NCBI GenBank assembly: GCA_030524545.1
Contig: JAUNGM010000014.1
Span: 29,102 to 93,101, forward strand
Source: Eubacteriales bacterium
Lineage (GTDB): Bacteria; Bacillota; Clostridia; Lachnospirales; Lachnospiraceae
Direction of reading: 5' to 3'
DNA: 64,000 nucleotides
Shown: in pieces, positions 35,633 to 44,869 of the stretch
Position numbering within the stretch: position 1 is the first letter of the stretch
How the letters are laid out: each line of letters opens with the position of its first letter
The notes under the pieces: model-generated
Told to the model about the DNA's origin: nothing
What the model saw: only the letters and a program-made list of their open reading frames with translations
Databases searched by the model: none
Translations under genes and position numbers: made by a program

Positions 35633-36778
35633 ATGTATAAAATGGCGATTGTAGATGATGAACCGCTGATGTTGGAAGGAGTTTCAAAGGCTATGGATTG
35701 GGAAGCCAACGGATATCAGTTAATTGGAGCCTTCCGCAGTCCGGAAGGATTAATCCGTTTTTGTGAAAAGGAGCATCCGGATATACTGCTGTTGGATATA
35801 ACAATGCCCGAGGCTGATGGGATTTCGCTGTTGAAAGAAATAAAAATACAATTTCCTGAAATCAGTGTTATCATGCTTACAGCTCATAATGAATTTTCAT
35901 ATGTGCGGGATTCGCTGCGTTACCATGCAGATGAATATTTGTGGAAGCCGGAGATTGGTTTTCAGGACATTCTGGACTGCATGAATCATGTTTTGGAAGG
36001 GCGCAGGAGGAAGGAACAGAGCAGCGAGAAAAAGATTTATGAGTTTGCGGATTATGCTTATAAAGTAGAAAAAAATGAATTTTCATCTGAAGTTTTTAAA
36101 CAGCTTATCGCAGAAATCGAAAGGGCTCTGGATATGGAAAACGTGCTGGAACTGACGGACATATGGAAAAGGATCAAGGAGCTGCTCACGCAGTCTCATC
36201 CATCTAAGGAGAGCTTGCTGAGCAGCTTTCTGCGCATTTTTTATCTGTACCAGCAGTACTTTAGCAAGTCTGATTTACAGGAAAACTGTGTACAGGAAAA
36301 AGAGGTTCTGGAGGTATTTTATAAAAGCAATACCCGTCAGGAATTCACAGATGAGCTGTTTCATTTATTTGAAAAAATGAACGATTTTCTGAACTGTCAG
36401 AAGATGATTGCTTCAGAAGAGCTAAAACGAAAAATAGAGTGTTATATTGAGGAACATATGGGAAATAATCACCTGAATCTGATGGAATTGTCCAAAGCTA
36501 TCGGACTGAGTTATTCCTATTGTTCCAGGATATTTCCGGAGATTACCGGAAAGAACTTTTCCAGATATCTGATTGATGTACGTATGGAAAAAGCGTGTGA
36601 ATATCTTAAGTACAGCAGCTATAAGATTGATCGTATTATGGAGCTTGTCGGATATATCGATAAAAGCTATTTTGTTAAGAGTTTTCGCCAGTATACAACG
36701 TTTACGCCGTTTCGCTACAGAGAAGAATATAGGGTGAAGAAACATGCGGAAGAAAAAGAGCAGAATACAATTTCGTAA
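35633..36778 (+). CDS. AraC-type response regulator (YesN-like)
   Basis: A 381-residue regulator. The receiver domain covers about residues 1-125 (DDEP near 8, phosphorylated Asp in LLLDITMPEADG). A middle segment of ~130 residues has helical character, and the C-terminal AraC/XylS domain has two helix-turn-helix units (LMELSKAIGLSYSYCSRIF and IMELVGYIDKSYFVKSFRQY). Regulators of this type usually activate nearby carbohydrate ABC importer genes. It overlaps the kinase gene by 35 bases. Confidence 0.92.
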   Translation: MYKMAIVDDEPLMLEGVSKAMDWEANGYQLIGAFRSPEGLIRFCEKEHPDILLLDITMPEADGISLLKEIKIQFPEISVIMLTAHNEFSYVRDSLRYHADEYLWKPEIGFQDILDCMNHVLEGRRRKEQSSEKKIYEFADYAYKVEKNEFSSEVFKQLIAEIERALDMENVLELTDIWKRIKELLTQSHPSKESLLSSFLRIFYLYQQYFSKSDLQENCVQEKEVLEVFYKSNTRQEFTDELFHLFEKMNDFLNCQKMIASEELKRKIECYIEEHMGNNHLNLMELSKAIGLSYSYCSRIFPEITGKNFSRYLIDVRMEKACEYLKYSSYKIDRIMELVGYIDKSYFVKSFRQYTTFTPFRYREEYRVKKHAEEKEQNTIS

Positions 36779-38588
36779 AATCAGCACAAAGCTGGTAGTA
36801 ACTTACAGTTGTATCGTATTTTTAATATTTCATGCCATGTGTCTGATCAGCATAAATTTCCTGAGACATCAGTATAAAAAAGAATTGATTCGTACTGATA
36901 AAGAGGCACTTCATCAGATATCCAGCAGTATCATTCTTATGACGGATCTGATGGTGGAAAAGATGATTCAGGTATACAGCAACAGCAATGTCCGGATGTT
37001 CTTTTCCGAATTTTCGGCGTTGACAAGGGAAGAATTTGCAGAACAAAAAGCACGGGATTATGAAATGGTAAAGGAACTGAGGGAAGTTCGGAAAATCCTG
37101 CGGGAAAATGGTATGCTTTATACACAGATGAACGGAGCTGTTACATTGATTACGGAGAAGAGAGCTATTTTTACATCCTGGCCGCAGGATAATTCTCTGG
37201 ATTATTCTGCCAGCATTACTAAAGAAAAAGCCATGTGGGATCAGTTCTTTAGGGATAATCTGACGAACTATAAATGGGAGATTGTCAATGAGCGGGATGC
37301 AATGTCTTTTCAGAAAGATACGGATAAAAACATGCTCATGTGTATTTATCATTACAGAGTTTCTCAGGGGAAAGAGGGAAGAGGCTATATCTGTATCAGC
37401 ATTGATGCTCGTGAACTTGAAAAGTGTTATGAATCCTGGATGGATGAAAATATGAGCAATGAAATTTTTCTTTTAGACGAACATCAGGAGCGGCTGGTCA
37501 GTCTGAACCAGAAGGAAAAGATCAGTATTTCAGAGGAAACGCTCAAAGAGATTCGTCGGGAAGTGCGTACAGGCTGTACAGAAGGAAGCTATGAAGATGA
37601 AAAATTTATTTATGATTATCGGGTAATCTCACAGAGAGACTGGATTCTTGTAAATAAAATCCCGCAGAATTACATTGCCAGAAGAGTTGCGGAATCAATA
37701 AAGATTTTTATTGTCATTCTTGCTGCGGGATGCCTGTGTGCCTGCGCACTTGTTATTGCATTTACTTTTCGCTTTTCTAACAGAATCAGATATCTGAAGC
37801 GTCTGATGACAAGTGCTGCTTCAGAAAAATACAGTCTCCGCTATCAGTCAAAATATGATGATGAATTGGATGAAATCGGGGAAAGTTTTAATTTGATGGA
37901 GGACGAGATCAGGGCCTATACACAGAAGCTTGTAGAAGAAGAAAAGAAAAAGAAGCTGAGCGAAATTAATTATCTTCATGCGCAGATCAATACACATTTC
38001 CTTTATAATATTTTTAACTCTATTAAAATGCTGTCTGTACTGCATCGTAATGAAGACATTAATGAACTGATCACTTCTCTTGTCCGGCTGCTGCGTGGAA
38101 CACTGGACGTATCCGGGGAAATGCTTACTCTGGAAGAGGAAATGCAAAATGTAGAGCACTATTTCAGGATAGAGAATATTGTGCATTTGCAGGAACTGGA
38201 ACTGCATGTGGAGTGCGCGGATGAATTCAAAAAGAAGATGATTCCCAAGCTTCTGATTCAGCCGATCGTGGAAAATTGTATTATTCATGGATTTAAACGC
38301 GGAAGCTCCTCGTCAGGGCAGCATATATGGATTTCAGTGGAGGAAGATTTCGCAGAGCGCAGTCTGTATATCAAGATCATGGATAATGGATGCGGAATCA
38401 GCAAGCAGCAGATGATGAATATCAAAAGCTTTCAGCATGGATATACCAGAAGTATCGGAATTCGTAATATAGAAGAGCGCATAGAAGTGCTGTTTGGCAG
38501 AAATTATGGAATAGAGATAGAGAGCACCGTAAACAAAGGAACCACCGTTCTGCTGAAAATACCTTCCATAGAACAGGAGAAGGGATGA
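36744..38588 (+). CDS. YesM-type sensor histidine kinase
   Basis: A 614-residue kinase. It has two membrane helices (residues ~15-35 and ~315-340) flanking a large extracellular sensor domain, then a HAMP domain, a His_kinase domain and an ATPase domain (VENCIIHGFKRGS, MDNGCGIS). The phosphorylation block reads QINTHFLYNIFNS, with Thr where the family nearly always has Pro before the His. It probably senses an extracellular sugar or the binding protein encoded downstream, and activates the ABC importer genes through the AraC-type partner. Confidence 0.92.
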   Translation: MRKKKSRIQFRKISTKLVVTYSCIVFLIFHAMCLISINFLRHQYKKELIRTDKEALHQISSSIILMTDLMVEKMIQVYSNSNVRMFFSEFSALTREEFAEQKARDYEMVKELREVRKILRENGMLYTQMNGAVTLITEKRAIFTSWPQDNSLDYSASITKEKAMWDQFFRDNLTNYKWEIVNERDAMSFQKDTDKNMLMCIYHYRVSQGKEGRGYICISIDARELEKCYESWMDENMSNEIFLLDEHQERLVSLNQKEKISISEETLKEIRREVRTGCTEGSYEDEKFIYDYRVISQRDWILVNKIPQNYIARRVAESIKIFIVILAAGCLCACALVIAFTFRFSNRIRYLKRLMTSAASEKYSLRYQSKYDDELDEIGESFNLMEDEIRAYTQKLVEEEKKKKLSEINYLHAQINTHFLYNIFNSIKMLSVLHRNEDINELITSLVRLLRGTLDVSGEMLTLEEEMQNVEHYFRIENIVHLQELELHVECADEFKKKMIPKLLIQPIVENCIIHGFKRGSSSSGQHIWISVEEDFAERSLYIKIMDNGCGISKQQMMNIKSFQHGYTRSIGIRNIEERIEVLFGRNYGIEIESTVNKGTTVLLKIPSIEQEKG

Positions 38589-38759
38589 AAATAAAAATTT
38601 ATATGAAATCGCAAAAAAATTATATTTTTAGAGACAGCAAACATATGACAACGATACAGGTCAAAATATTTATATAAACATGAAAAATGCCTTTCTTTTT
38701 ATTATGGACAGAAAAATATATACTATAAATATCTAAAATAAAGAAAAGGGGGTAATTAC

Positions 38760-40040
38760 ATGAGAAAAATGATTGCGGCGATGCTGGCAGGAAGTATGGT
38801 GTTTGCGCTGACTGCACAGGGAGTCATGGCAAAGGCGCAGGAGGATGACGTGGTGGAACTGATTTACTGGAAATCCTATAACGTGGATGTATATAAGGAT
38901 TTTATTGATAAATTCAATAAAGAGCATCCTAATATTCATGTGACAGCAGAAACATTTCCGGATCACCAGTCTACACTGCAGAAAATTCAGGTACAGGCAT
39001 CTGCCGGAAATGCCGAAATGCCGAATGTCATCCAGTTGGATACGTGTATGACAGCTACTGTAGACAGTGTGGCACCTCTGGTTGATCTAAAGCCGTATCT
39101 GGATGCCAGTGATTCGCTGAAGCTGGATAATTTTTATGATACGTTTCAGAAGGAAGCATATGTTGGTGATAAGCTTGCCGGGCTGCATGTGTGTGCAAAT
39201 TGTGATGTGCTTTTTTACAACAGGGATATTTTTGAGCAGGCGGGGTTGGATCCGGAGAAAGCTCCTGCCACCTGGGATGAGGTGATCGCATATGGCCGTC
39301 AGATTAAAGAGAAATGCGGAGATGCTGTCATTCCGTTTGCCTATACGGGAATTACCGGAGACTATTATGAGCAGTTCTCCTGGGAATGGCAGGCTATGGT
39401 ACAATCTGCAGGAGGCAGGATGTTTAATGAAGATTATACGGAGCCTCTGTTCAATTCTCCGGAAGGAATTGCCGCCTTGGAGTTTTTGGTTGGGACGGTT
39501 ACGGATTCTGAGATCGCCAGCTTAAGCTATCCGGAAAAAGGTTTTGAAAACGGAAAAGTAGGTATGTATATGGATGGTACATGGAGTATTAATACGTATC
39601 AGGATGCTCTGGGTGAGAAGCTTGGCGTAGGTCTGATGCCAGGCAAAAAAGAGTCCAAAGTTATGGTTGGCGGAGACCAGATGATGATCGTGGACTCCGG
39701 AGATCAGAAAAAGAACGATGCTGCTTTTGAATTTTTGACTTATATGATGTCGGAGGAAGTCATTATTGCCAACAGCAAGGATCAGGGGGAGCTGGTATGT
39801 CAGAAATCGATTGCTGCAACACCGGAATATCAGGAATATCTGGGAAAGAGCAAGGCTATGCAGGTGGCACAGTCAGCCATGGAGCATTGTGCGTACAGGG
39901 CAAGAACCCCATGGTATGACGAATGGTCGCAGCTGGTGTATACGATATGTGAGCCGTGTCTTTACGGAGAAATCAGTTGTAAGGATGCCCTGGCAGATCT
40001 GGATGTCCAGACAAAAGAAATCATCAGTAAATACAACTAA
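38760..40040 (+). CDS. Sugar ABC transporter substrate-binding protein 2
   Basis: A 426-residue family 1 binding protein with a signal peptide (MRKMIAAMLAGSMVFALTAQ, cleaved near Ala24-Ala26). As with the first binding protein, there is no lipobox cysteine. Mature landmarks are NKEHPNIHVTAETF, NVIQLDTCMTAT, LFYNRDIFEQAGLDPEKAP and GKVGMYMDGTWSI. It is followed by a terminator-like hairpin, then two permeases. The ligand is unknown. AAAGGGGG lies at good distance from the ATG. Confidence 0.9.
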   Translation: MRKMIAAMLAGSMVFALTAQGVMAKAQEDDVVELIYWKSYNVDVYKDFIDKFNKEHPNIHVTAETFPDHQSTLQKIQVQASAGNAEMPNVIQLDTCMTATVDSVAPLVDLKPYLDASDSLKLDNFYDTFQKEAYVGDKLAGLHVCANCDVLFYNRDIFEQAGLDPEKAPATWDEVIAYGRQIKEKCGDAVIPFAYTGITGDYYEQFSWEWQAMVQSAGGRMFNEDYTEPLFNSPEGIAALEFLVGTVTDSEIASLSYPEKGFENGKVGMYMDGTWSINTYQDALGEKLGVGLMPGKKESKVMVGGDQMMIVDSGDQKKNDAAFEFLTYMMSEEVIIANSKDQGELVCQKSIAATPEYQEYLGKSKAMQVAQSAMEHCAYRARTPWYDEWSQLVYTICEPCLYGEISCKDALADLDVQTKEIISKYN

Positions 40041-40049
40041 ATGCTGATC

Positions 40050-40096
40050 AAAGCCTGCCAATAAGGCCATTGCCTCACGGCAGGCTTTTTCTTTTT
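40050..40096 (+). terminator. Intercistronic terminator after binding protein 2
   Basis: AAAGCCTGCC pairs with GGCAGGCTTT, then TTCTTTTT. It likely reduces permease expression relative to the binding protein, the same design as at 19425-19457. Confidence 0.8.
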
Positions 40097-40125
40097 GAAA
40101 AAGCAGGACAGAAGGGGGCTTGGAA

Positions 40126-41028
40126 ATGAAGAAACAAAAACGGACACTGACGATACGACAGAGAGATAACTTATGGGGATTTGCATTTATCTTTCCCTGT
40201 ATTCTTATTTTTGCAGTATTTACGATCTATCCTTTTTTTTACAGCGCTTATCTGAGTTTGCAGGAGAAGGCAGGCGTGAGCATGACCGATTTCGCATTTG
40301 CCGGATTTAAGCAGTTTTCCAAAGCTTTTGCAAGCAAAGAAATGTGGAATTCGTTTCGGGTAACGGCTGTGTATACGTTTCCTACAGTGACGCTGCATCT
40401 GACCATTGGGCTGGGACTGGCAATATTGGTGAATAAAAGTATACATTTCCGTCCTCTGGTGCGGGCGATGTATTTTGTGCCGGTAATTCTTTCTACGGTT
40501 GTGGTTTCTATGGTCTGGAGATTTATGCTCAGCCCTAATGTGGGTCTGTTTAACCGGCTTATTGCCCGATTTGGACTATCCCCGGATATCGCCTGGCTGA
40601 AATCACCGAAGCTTGCTATGGCAGCAATTATCATTGTGGGGGTATGGAAGTGGATTGGATACTTTATGGTGCTGTATCTGGCTGCGCTGCAGGACATTCC
40701 TGTTACGCTTTATGAGGCTGCGGAGATTGACGGGGCCAGCGGTTTGCAGAAATTCTTCAGGATCACGGTGCCGCTTTTATCAAATACCACACAGTTTTTG
40801 CTGATTATTTCCATTATTAATACGTTTCAGGTATTTGACCAGGTGTATATGCTGACAGCAGGCGGGCCGATTAAAAAGACGGATGTGATCGTTTATTATA
40901 TTTACAGGCAGGCATTTAAAAACTACGACATGCCCTACGCCTCTGCAGTTTCCTGGCTGCTGTTTGCAGTCATTTTTGTATTGACCGCCATTCAGATGCG
41001 GATATCAAAAAATAAAGAAATTTATTGA
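40126..41028 (+). CDS. Sugar ABC transporter permease (MalF type) 2
   Basis: A 300-residue permease with about six hydrophobic helices and EAA loop YEAAEIDGASGLQKFF near residue 200. It begins at ATG 40126 with AAGGGGG upstream (a TTG at 40120 is an alternative). It pairs with the permease encoded immediately downstream. No ATPase gene accompanies it, so it also must use a shared ATPase. Confidence 0.92.
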   Translation: MKKQKRTLTIRQRDNLWGFAFIFPCILIFAVFTIYPFFYSAYLSLQEKAGVSMTDFAFAGFKQFSKAFASKEMWNSFRVTAVYTFPTVTLHLTIGLGLAILVNKSIHFRPLVRAMYFVPVILSTVVVSMVWRFMLSPNVGLFNRLIARFGLSPDIAWLKSPKLAMAAIIIVGVWKWIGYFMVLYLAALQDIPVTLYEAAEIDGASGLQKFFRITVPLLSNTTQFLLIISIINTFQVFDQVYMLTAGGPIKKTDVIVYYIYRQAFKNYDMPYASAVSWLLFAVIFVLTAIQMRISKNKEIY

Positions 41029-41042
41029 GGAGGGGGTACTTC

Positions 41043-41876
41043 ATGTCAAGAAAGACAAAAAAAGAAATTTACAAAATCATCTGGACTATATTGGCTGTGA
41101 GCTTTGGTATATTGATGATTACTCCGCTTGTATTTATGATATCGACATCCCTTAAAACGGACAATCAAATATGGAAATATGATATCCAATGGATTCCGGA
41201 TCCGATTATTTTGGAGAATTATAAAAGGGTGTTTACGGAAATGCCGTTCGGCAGATTCTTTTTGAATTCCGTAATCGTAGCAGGGGGAGTTACGCTTGGC
41301 CAGATTGTTACAGGTTATCTGGCAGCTTATGCGTTTGCCAGAATACGATTTTTTGGAAGAGATCAGATTTTTATGCTGTTTCTGGCAACCATGATGATTC
41401 CTGGTTATGTACTGATTATTCCGCAGTATATTATGGTGGACAGGCTGGGTCTGATGAACAGCTATGCTGCGATGATCCTTCCTACTATGGTGACTGCTTT
41501 CAGCATCTTTTTGCTGCGGAATTTTATGTACTCCATTCCTATGGAACTGGATGAGGCTGCAATGATTGATGGATGCAGCCGGCTGCAGATTCTTACCAGA
41601 ATTATTGTTCCGCTTACAAAACCGGCTTTGTCAGCAATGGTTATCTTTGTATTTATGACTGCATGGAATAATTTTCTGTGGCCGCTGCTGGTAACCTCCA
41701 GTGAGTCCATGCGGACGATTCCGCTGGCACTGTCCTATTTTCAGACCAGCAATGATGCGGAATACGGTCCATTAATGGCTGCAGCGCTGGCGGCATCTAT
41801 GCCTATTCTTGTTTTGTTTATGCTTGCGCAGAATAAATTTATTGAAGGTATGACAATGAGCGGAGTGAAAGGTTAA
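41043..41876 (+). CDS. Sugar ABC transporter permease (MalG type) 2
   Basis: A 277-residue permease with about six hydrophobic helices and EAA loop DEAAMIDGCSRLQIL near residue 180, ending in the common GMTMSGVKG. The ATG at 41043 is chosen because GAGGAGGGGG is 8 bases upstream. It completes the second importer's membrane unit, and the gene for a large cytoplasmic enzyme follows after 13 bases. Confidence 0.92.
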   Translation: MSRKTKKEIYKIIWTILAVSFGILMITPLVFMISTSLKTDNQIWKYDIQWIPDPIILENYKRVFTEMPFGRFFLNSVIVAGGVTLGQIVTGYLAAYAFARIRFFGRDQIFMLFLATMMIPGYVLIIPQYIMVDRLGLMNSYAAMILPTMVTAFSIFLLRNFMYSIPMELDEAAMIDGCSRLQILTRIIVPLTKPALSAMVIFVFMTAWNNFLWPLLVTSSESMRTIPLALSYFQTSNDAEYGPLMAAALAASMPILVLFMLAQNKFIEGMTMSGVKG

Positions 41877-41889
41877 CAGGTGAAGAAAA

Positions 41890-44748
41890 ATGAGCAGATT
41901 TGATAAATTACTGGAACAGGGAACCTGTTCAGCGTATTTTAAGGCAGTGTATGATCCAAAAAGCTATGAGACAGATATGGCATTAAGCGAGCGGCAGCTT
42001 TTTACCCAGTCTAACGCAAGAGTCCTGCTGGGGCAGGATACAATGGGGAGAATGCATTTTATTGCGGCACCTCATGAAAAAGATTATGTGATTCCTACCG
42101 GAAAGAACAACAGACATCAGCATATTACAGCATGTCCCGGTATGTATTACCAGACAGATCTGACACTGTTCCTTGGAAAGGTGTTTTATCAGGTGGAGGG
42201 TGATAACGGAGAAATTCTGCGCGGTGCAAAGGAAGGAAGCAGGACAGCTTATCTGAATGATTTTCTTCCATGGACCTCAGTGCAGGATAAAGGGCTGCGC
42301 ATGGATACGTTCAGTATCGCCCCGGTTATGGAACGGCCCGGACGGCGCGGAATGAAAACGCTGCCACTGCCCGGACCATCCGGTGCTGTTTATGGAATGC
42401 GTATAAAAAACATAGGCGAAAAGATATGGAGTGGAAAGATCCGACTGTGCTTTTCTGATTTATTTATGTCAAAATATGAACACTGCGGGGATCGGGCGGA
42501 AACAAGAGCGTATCCGGCTCAGTATATGCAGGCAGACAGAAACCTTCTGCTGATGCAGCGGCCGGAAGGGTATACGGGATTGTGGATGAAGGACGGATGC
42601 TGGGAAAAAGAAGGCGGATCTTATACGGCAGCAGCCTGTGTGTGCCTGCAGCCCGGAGAAGAGTATCTTGCAGAGGCGAACATTGCGGTATCTCAGAGTA
42701 CGGACGGTATCAGCGAGGCTATGAGCCTTTTATATCTGCATGACAGCATTCGCTGGATTGAGATTACGGATCAATTCTGGAAGAGATATCTGGGAGAGTT
42801 GAAGGTGGAAATTCGGGGAGATGATGCACTTGCTGCTAAGAGCCGTGATATGCATATCCGCAATATTCTGGATGACTTCAACTGTGTTCAGACGGATGAG
42901 AAGGGGAATGTCCTGATTCACTGGCAGGGGGCTCCGTCTCACTGCATGGGCAGACTGTGGGGGATTGATGTAGAGCCTACGACCCTAAGTTTTATCCATA
43001 TGTTTCCGGAATTGGGAGAACGTCTTATAGAATATATGGTTGACCGCAATGAACCGGGATACGCCTGTTTCCCTGAGCATTCGGTACCAATCATGATGGC
43101 TCCGCTGGTAATGGCCGGAGAATATTACAATTATACAGGCAATCACCGATACTTTCTGGAACAGCCGTATGTGATGAGCCGTCTGGACGAAATCTGGGAT
43201 ACGATCACAGGCTTCTGTAAAGAGGGGTGCAGTCTGGTTCCCTCCCGTTATTCAAGTGACGGAATTGTCATGCGCAGGTATGACCATGGTACAAATGTAA
43301 AATTTTGGTATGCGTCTGTTTTATATGGAAGAATTTGTGAGGCCCTGGGAAAAGAAAAGGCAATGCAAGTTTATGCTTATGCAGAACAGCTAAAAAAGGA
43401 TATAGAGAAATATATGGTGGAGGATGGCCCTTTCGGCAGACAGATTTCAGGAGGAACGAATCTGGGAGAGCAGGAGGATTTTTATATGGATGAGGATTTT
43501 CCATATTATGACGGGGAAGACTCCTCTTCCGTACTGGCTCCTGTTTATGGGATTTATGGATTTACCTATGAACCCTGGGTCAATTATCACAGGTTTGCAA
43601 GGTCATTGTTTTGTTCCAATTATGATCCGGAGATGGATACATTGCGGTGGTTTCCCTATGGAGGCGCATTGGACGGAACCGCTTACATATCGCAACTGGG
43701 AGGCTCTGTAACGAAGGAAGAGATGAAGAAATCTCTGGATAATATGATTCGGGCGGCTGTGGATGAGACAGGCTCCCTTTACTGGTGGCCGAAAGCCGAA
43801 AACAGGCGGCGTATGATTGCCAGGTGCAGTCAGGGACAGGGAAGCTGGATCGTGCAGTACATAAGGCAGTGGCTCGGCATCCGATTTTATGCACGGGAAC
43901 GGGTACTGCGGATTCAGCCGCAGGGGCTTTTGGACAGATTTAACTGGAAAGGGGCTTATTTAGGCGGATATGTATTTGACATTGCTTATGAGGAAACGGA
44001 ACAGAAAGGCAGTATTCAGGTAACAAATCATACTCAGGAGGAATTTCGGGTGATTTTTGGGTGCAGAATGTATGGAGCAGGAGCACAGGGACGCATTCAG
44101 GAGAAAGAAGGCAAGATATTGCCTGGAGAGACACTCGTGCTGGAAATCGCATCGGAGGAACAGGCAACTGACGGATATTTTGCTGTGGAAAATACAGAGC
44201 TGGAACAGTTTGTGGATAAAGATAAGATTCTGTTGCAGCATTTTGGATTTAAACAGCCATATATAGAGAACGTAGATAAGAAAAATATCTTTCTGCTGCG
44301 TCTTGTTCTTGGAAATGCAAATGAAATGGCAATAGAAAATGTGCAGGCAGTTTTTACCTGTCCATCCGGCTTGAAATTAGGAGAAAAAAGATTGCGTATG
44401 TGGGATAATGGTGATGACCTGCAGTCTGAAAACTGCCGAATCGTGCGTGAAAAAGTGAACCCTATGGAAAAAACAGTATTGCCGGTATGGGTGGAGGCAG
44501 ATGCCTCATATGATGCTTCGGAGGTTTGGTTTGACAGTCATCCTTTTTTGGGAGGAACCAGGGGAAAGAGTGGGAAATTATGGATCGCTTCTGAAAAGGA
44601 ACATCTGGAGGATATAATTTCTGTAAAACTGCAATATGAACTGAACGGTAAAAAAATGGAAAAAAATATGACGATTCCGGTAGCTTCTATGCCTGCTAAA
44701 GAGCTGACAGAGTACACAAAAACATTTTTGGGAAGTCTTGGAGAATAA
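41890..44748 (+). CDS. Large putative six-hairpin glycosidase or phosphorylase, unassigned family
   Basis: A 952-residue protein without signal peptide or membrane segment. The N-terminal ~290 residues are beta-rich, the middle (about 310-690) has the helical character of an (alpha/alpha)6 barrel (LWGIDVEPTTLSFIHMF, PEHSVPIMMAPLVMAGEYY, NVKFWYASVLYGRICEAL, GSLYWWPKAENRRR), and beta-rich domains follow. This resembles GH94/GH65/GH15-like enzymes in architecture, but I cannot assign a GH family. It is the only enzyme of the YesN/YesM-regulated importer operon, so it probably processes the imported sugar in the cytoplasm. Acidic residues in NLGEQEDFYMDEDF are candidates for the active site. Confidence 0.6.
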   Translation: MSRFDKLLEQGTCSAYFKAVYDPKSYETDMALSERQLFTQSNARVLLGQDTMGRMHFIAAPHEKDYVIPTGKNNRHQHITACPGMYYQTDLTLFLGKVFYQVEGDNGEILRGAKEGSRTAYLNDFLPWTSVQDKGLRMDTFSIAPVMERPGRRGMKTLPLPGPSGAVYGMRIKNIGEKIWSGKIRLCFSDLFMSKYEHCGDRAETRAYPAQYMQADRNLLLMQRPEGYTGLWMKDGCWEKEGGSYTAAACVCLQPGEEYLAEANIAVSQSTDGISEAMSLLYLHDSIRWIEITDQFWKRYLGELKVEIRGDDALAAKSRDMHIRNILDDFNCVQTDEKGNVLIHWQGAPSHCMGRLWGIDVEPTTLSFIHMFPELGERLIEYMVDRNEPGYACFPEHSVPIMMAPLVMAGEYYNYTGNHRYFLEQPYVMSRLDEIWDTITGFCKEGCSLVPSRYSSDGIVMRRYDHGTNVKFWYASVLYGRICEALGKEKAMQVYAYAEQLKKDIEKYMVEDGPFGRQISGGTNLGEQEDFYMDEDFPYYDGEDSSSVLAPVYGIYGFTYEPWVNYHRFARSLFCSNYDPEMDTLRWFPYGGALDGTAYISQLGGSVTKEEMKKSLDNMIRAAVDETGSLYWWPKAENRRRMIARCSQGQGSWIVQYIRQWLGIRFYARERVLRIQPQGLLDRFNWKGAYLGGYVFDIAYEETEQKGSIQVTNHTQEEFRVIFGCRMYGAGAQGRIQEKEGKILPGETLVLEIASEEQATDGYFAVENTELEQFVDKDKILLQHFGFKQPYIENVDKKNIFLLRLVLGNANEMAIENVQAVFTCPSGLKLGEKRLRMWDNGDDLQSENCRIVREKVNPMEKTVLPVWVEADASYDASEVWFDSHPFLGGTRGKSGKLWIASEKEHLEDIISVKLQYELNGKKMEKNMTIPVASMPAKELTEYTKTFLGSLGE

Positions 44749-44869
44749 TTAATCTTGTTCCTTTTTTCAAACTTGTATGAAAATCATCTGTATGATAATA
44801 TGTATATAACAGAAATGTGCAAGCATTCTGGAGACAAACTGCAGAATAAAAATGAAAGCAGGTGATATA

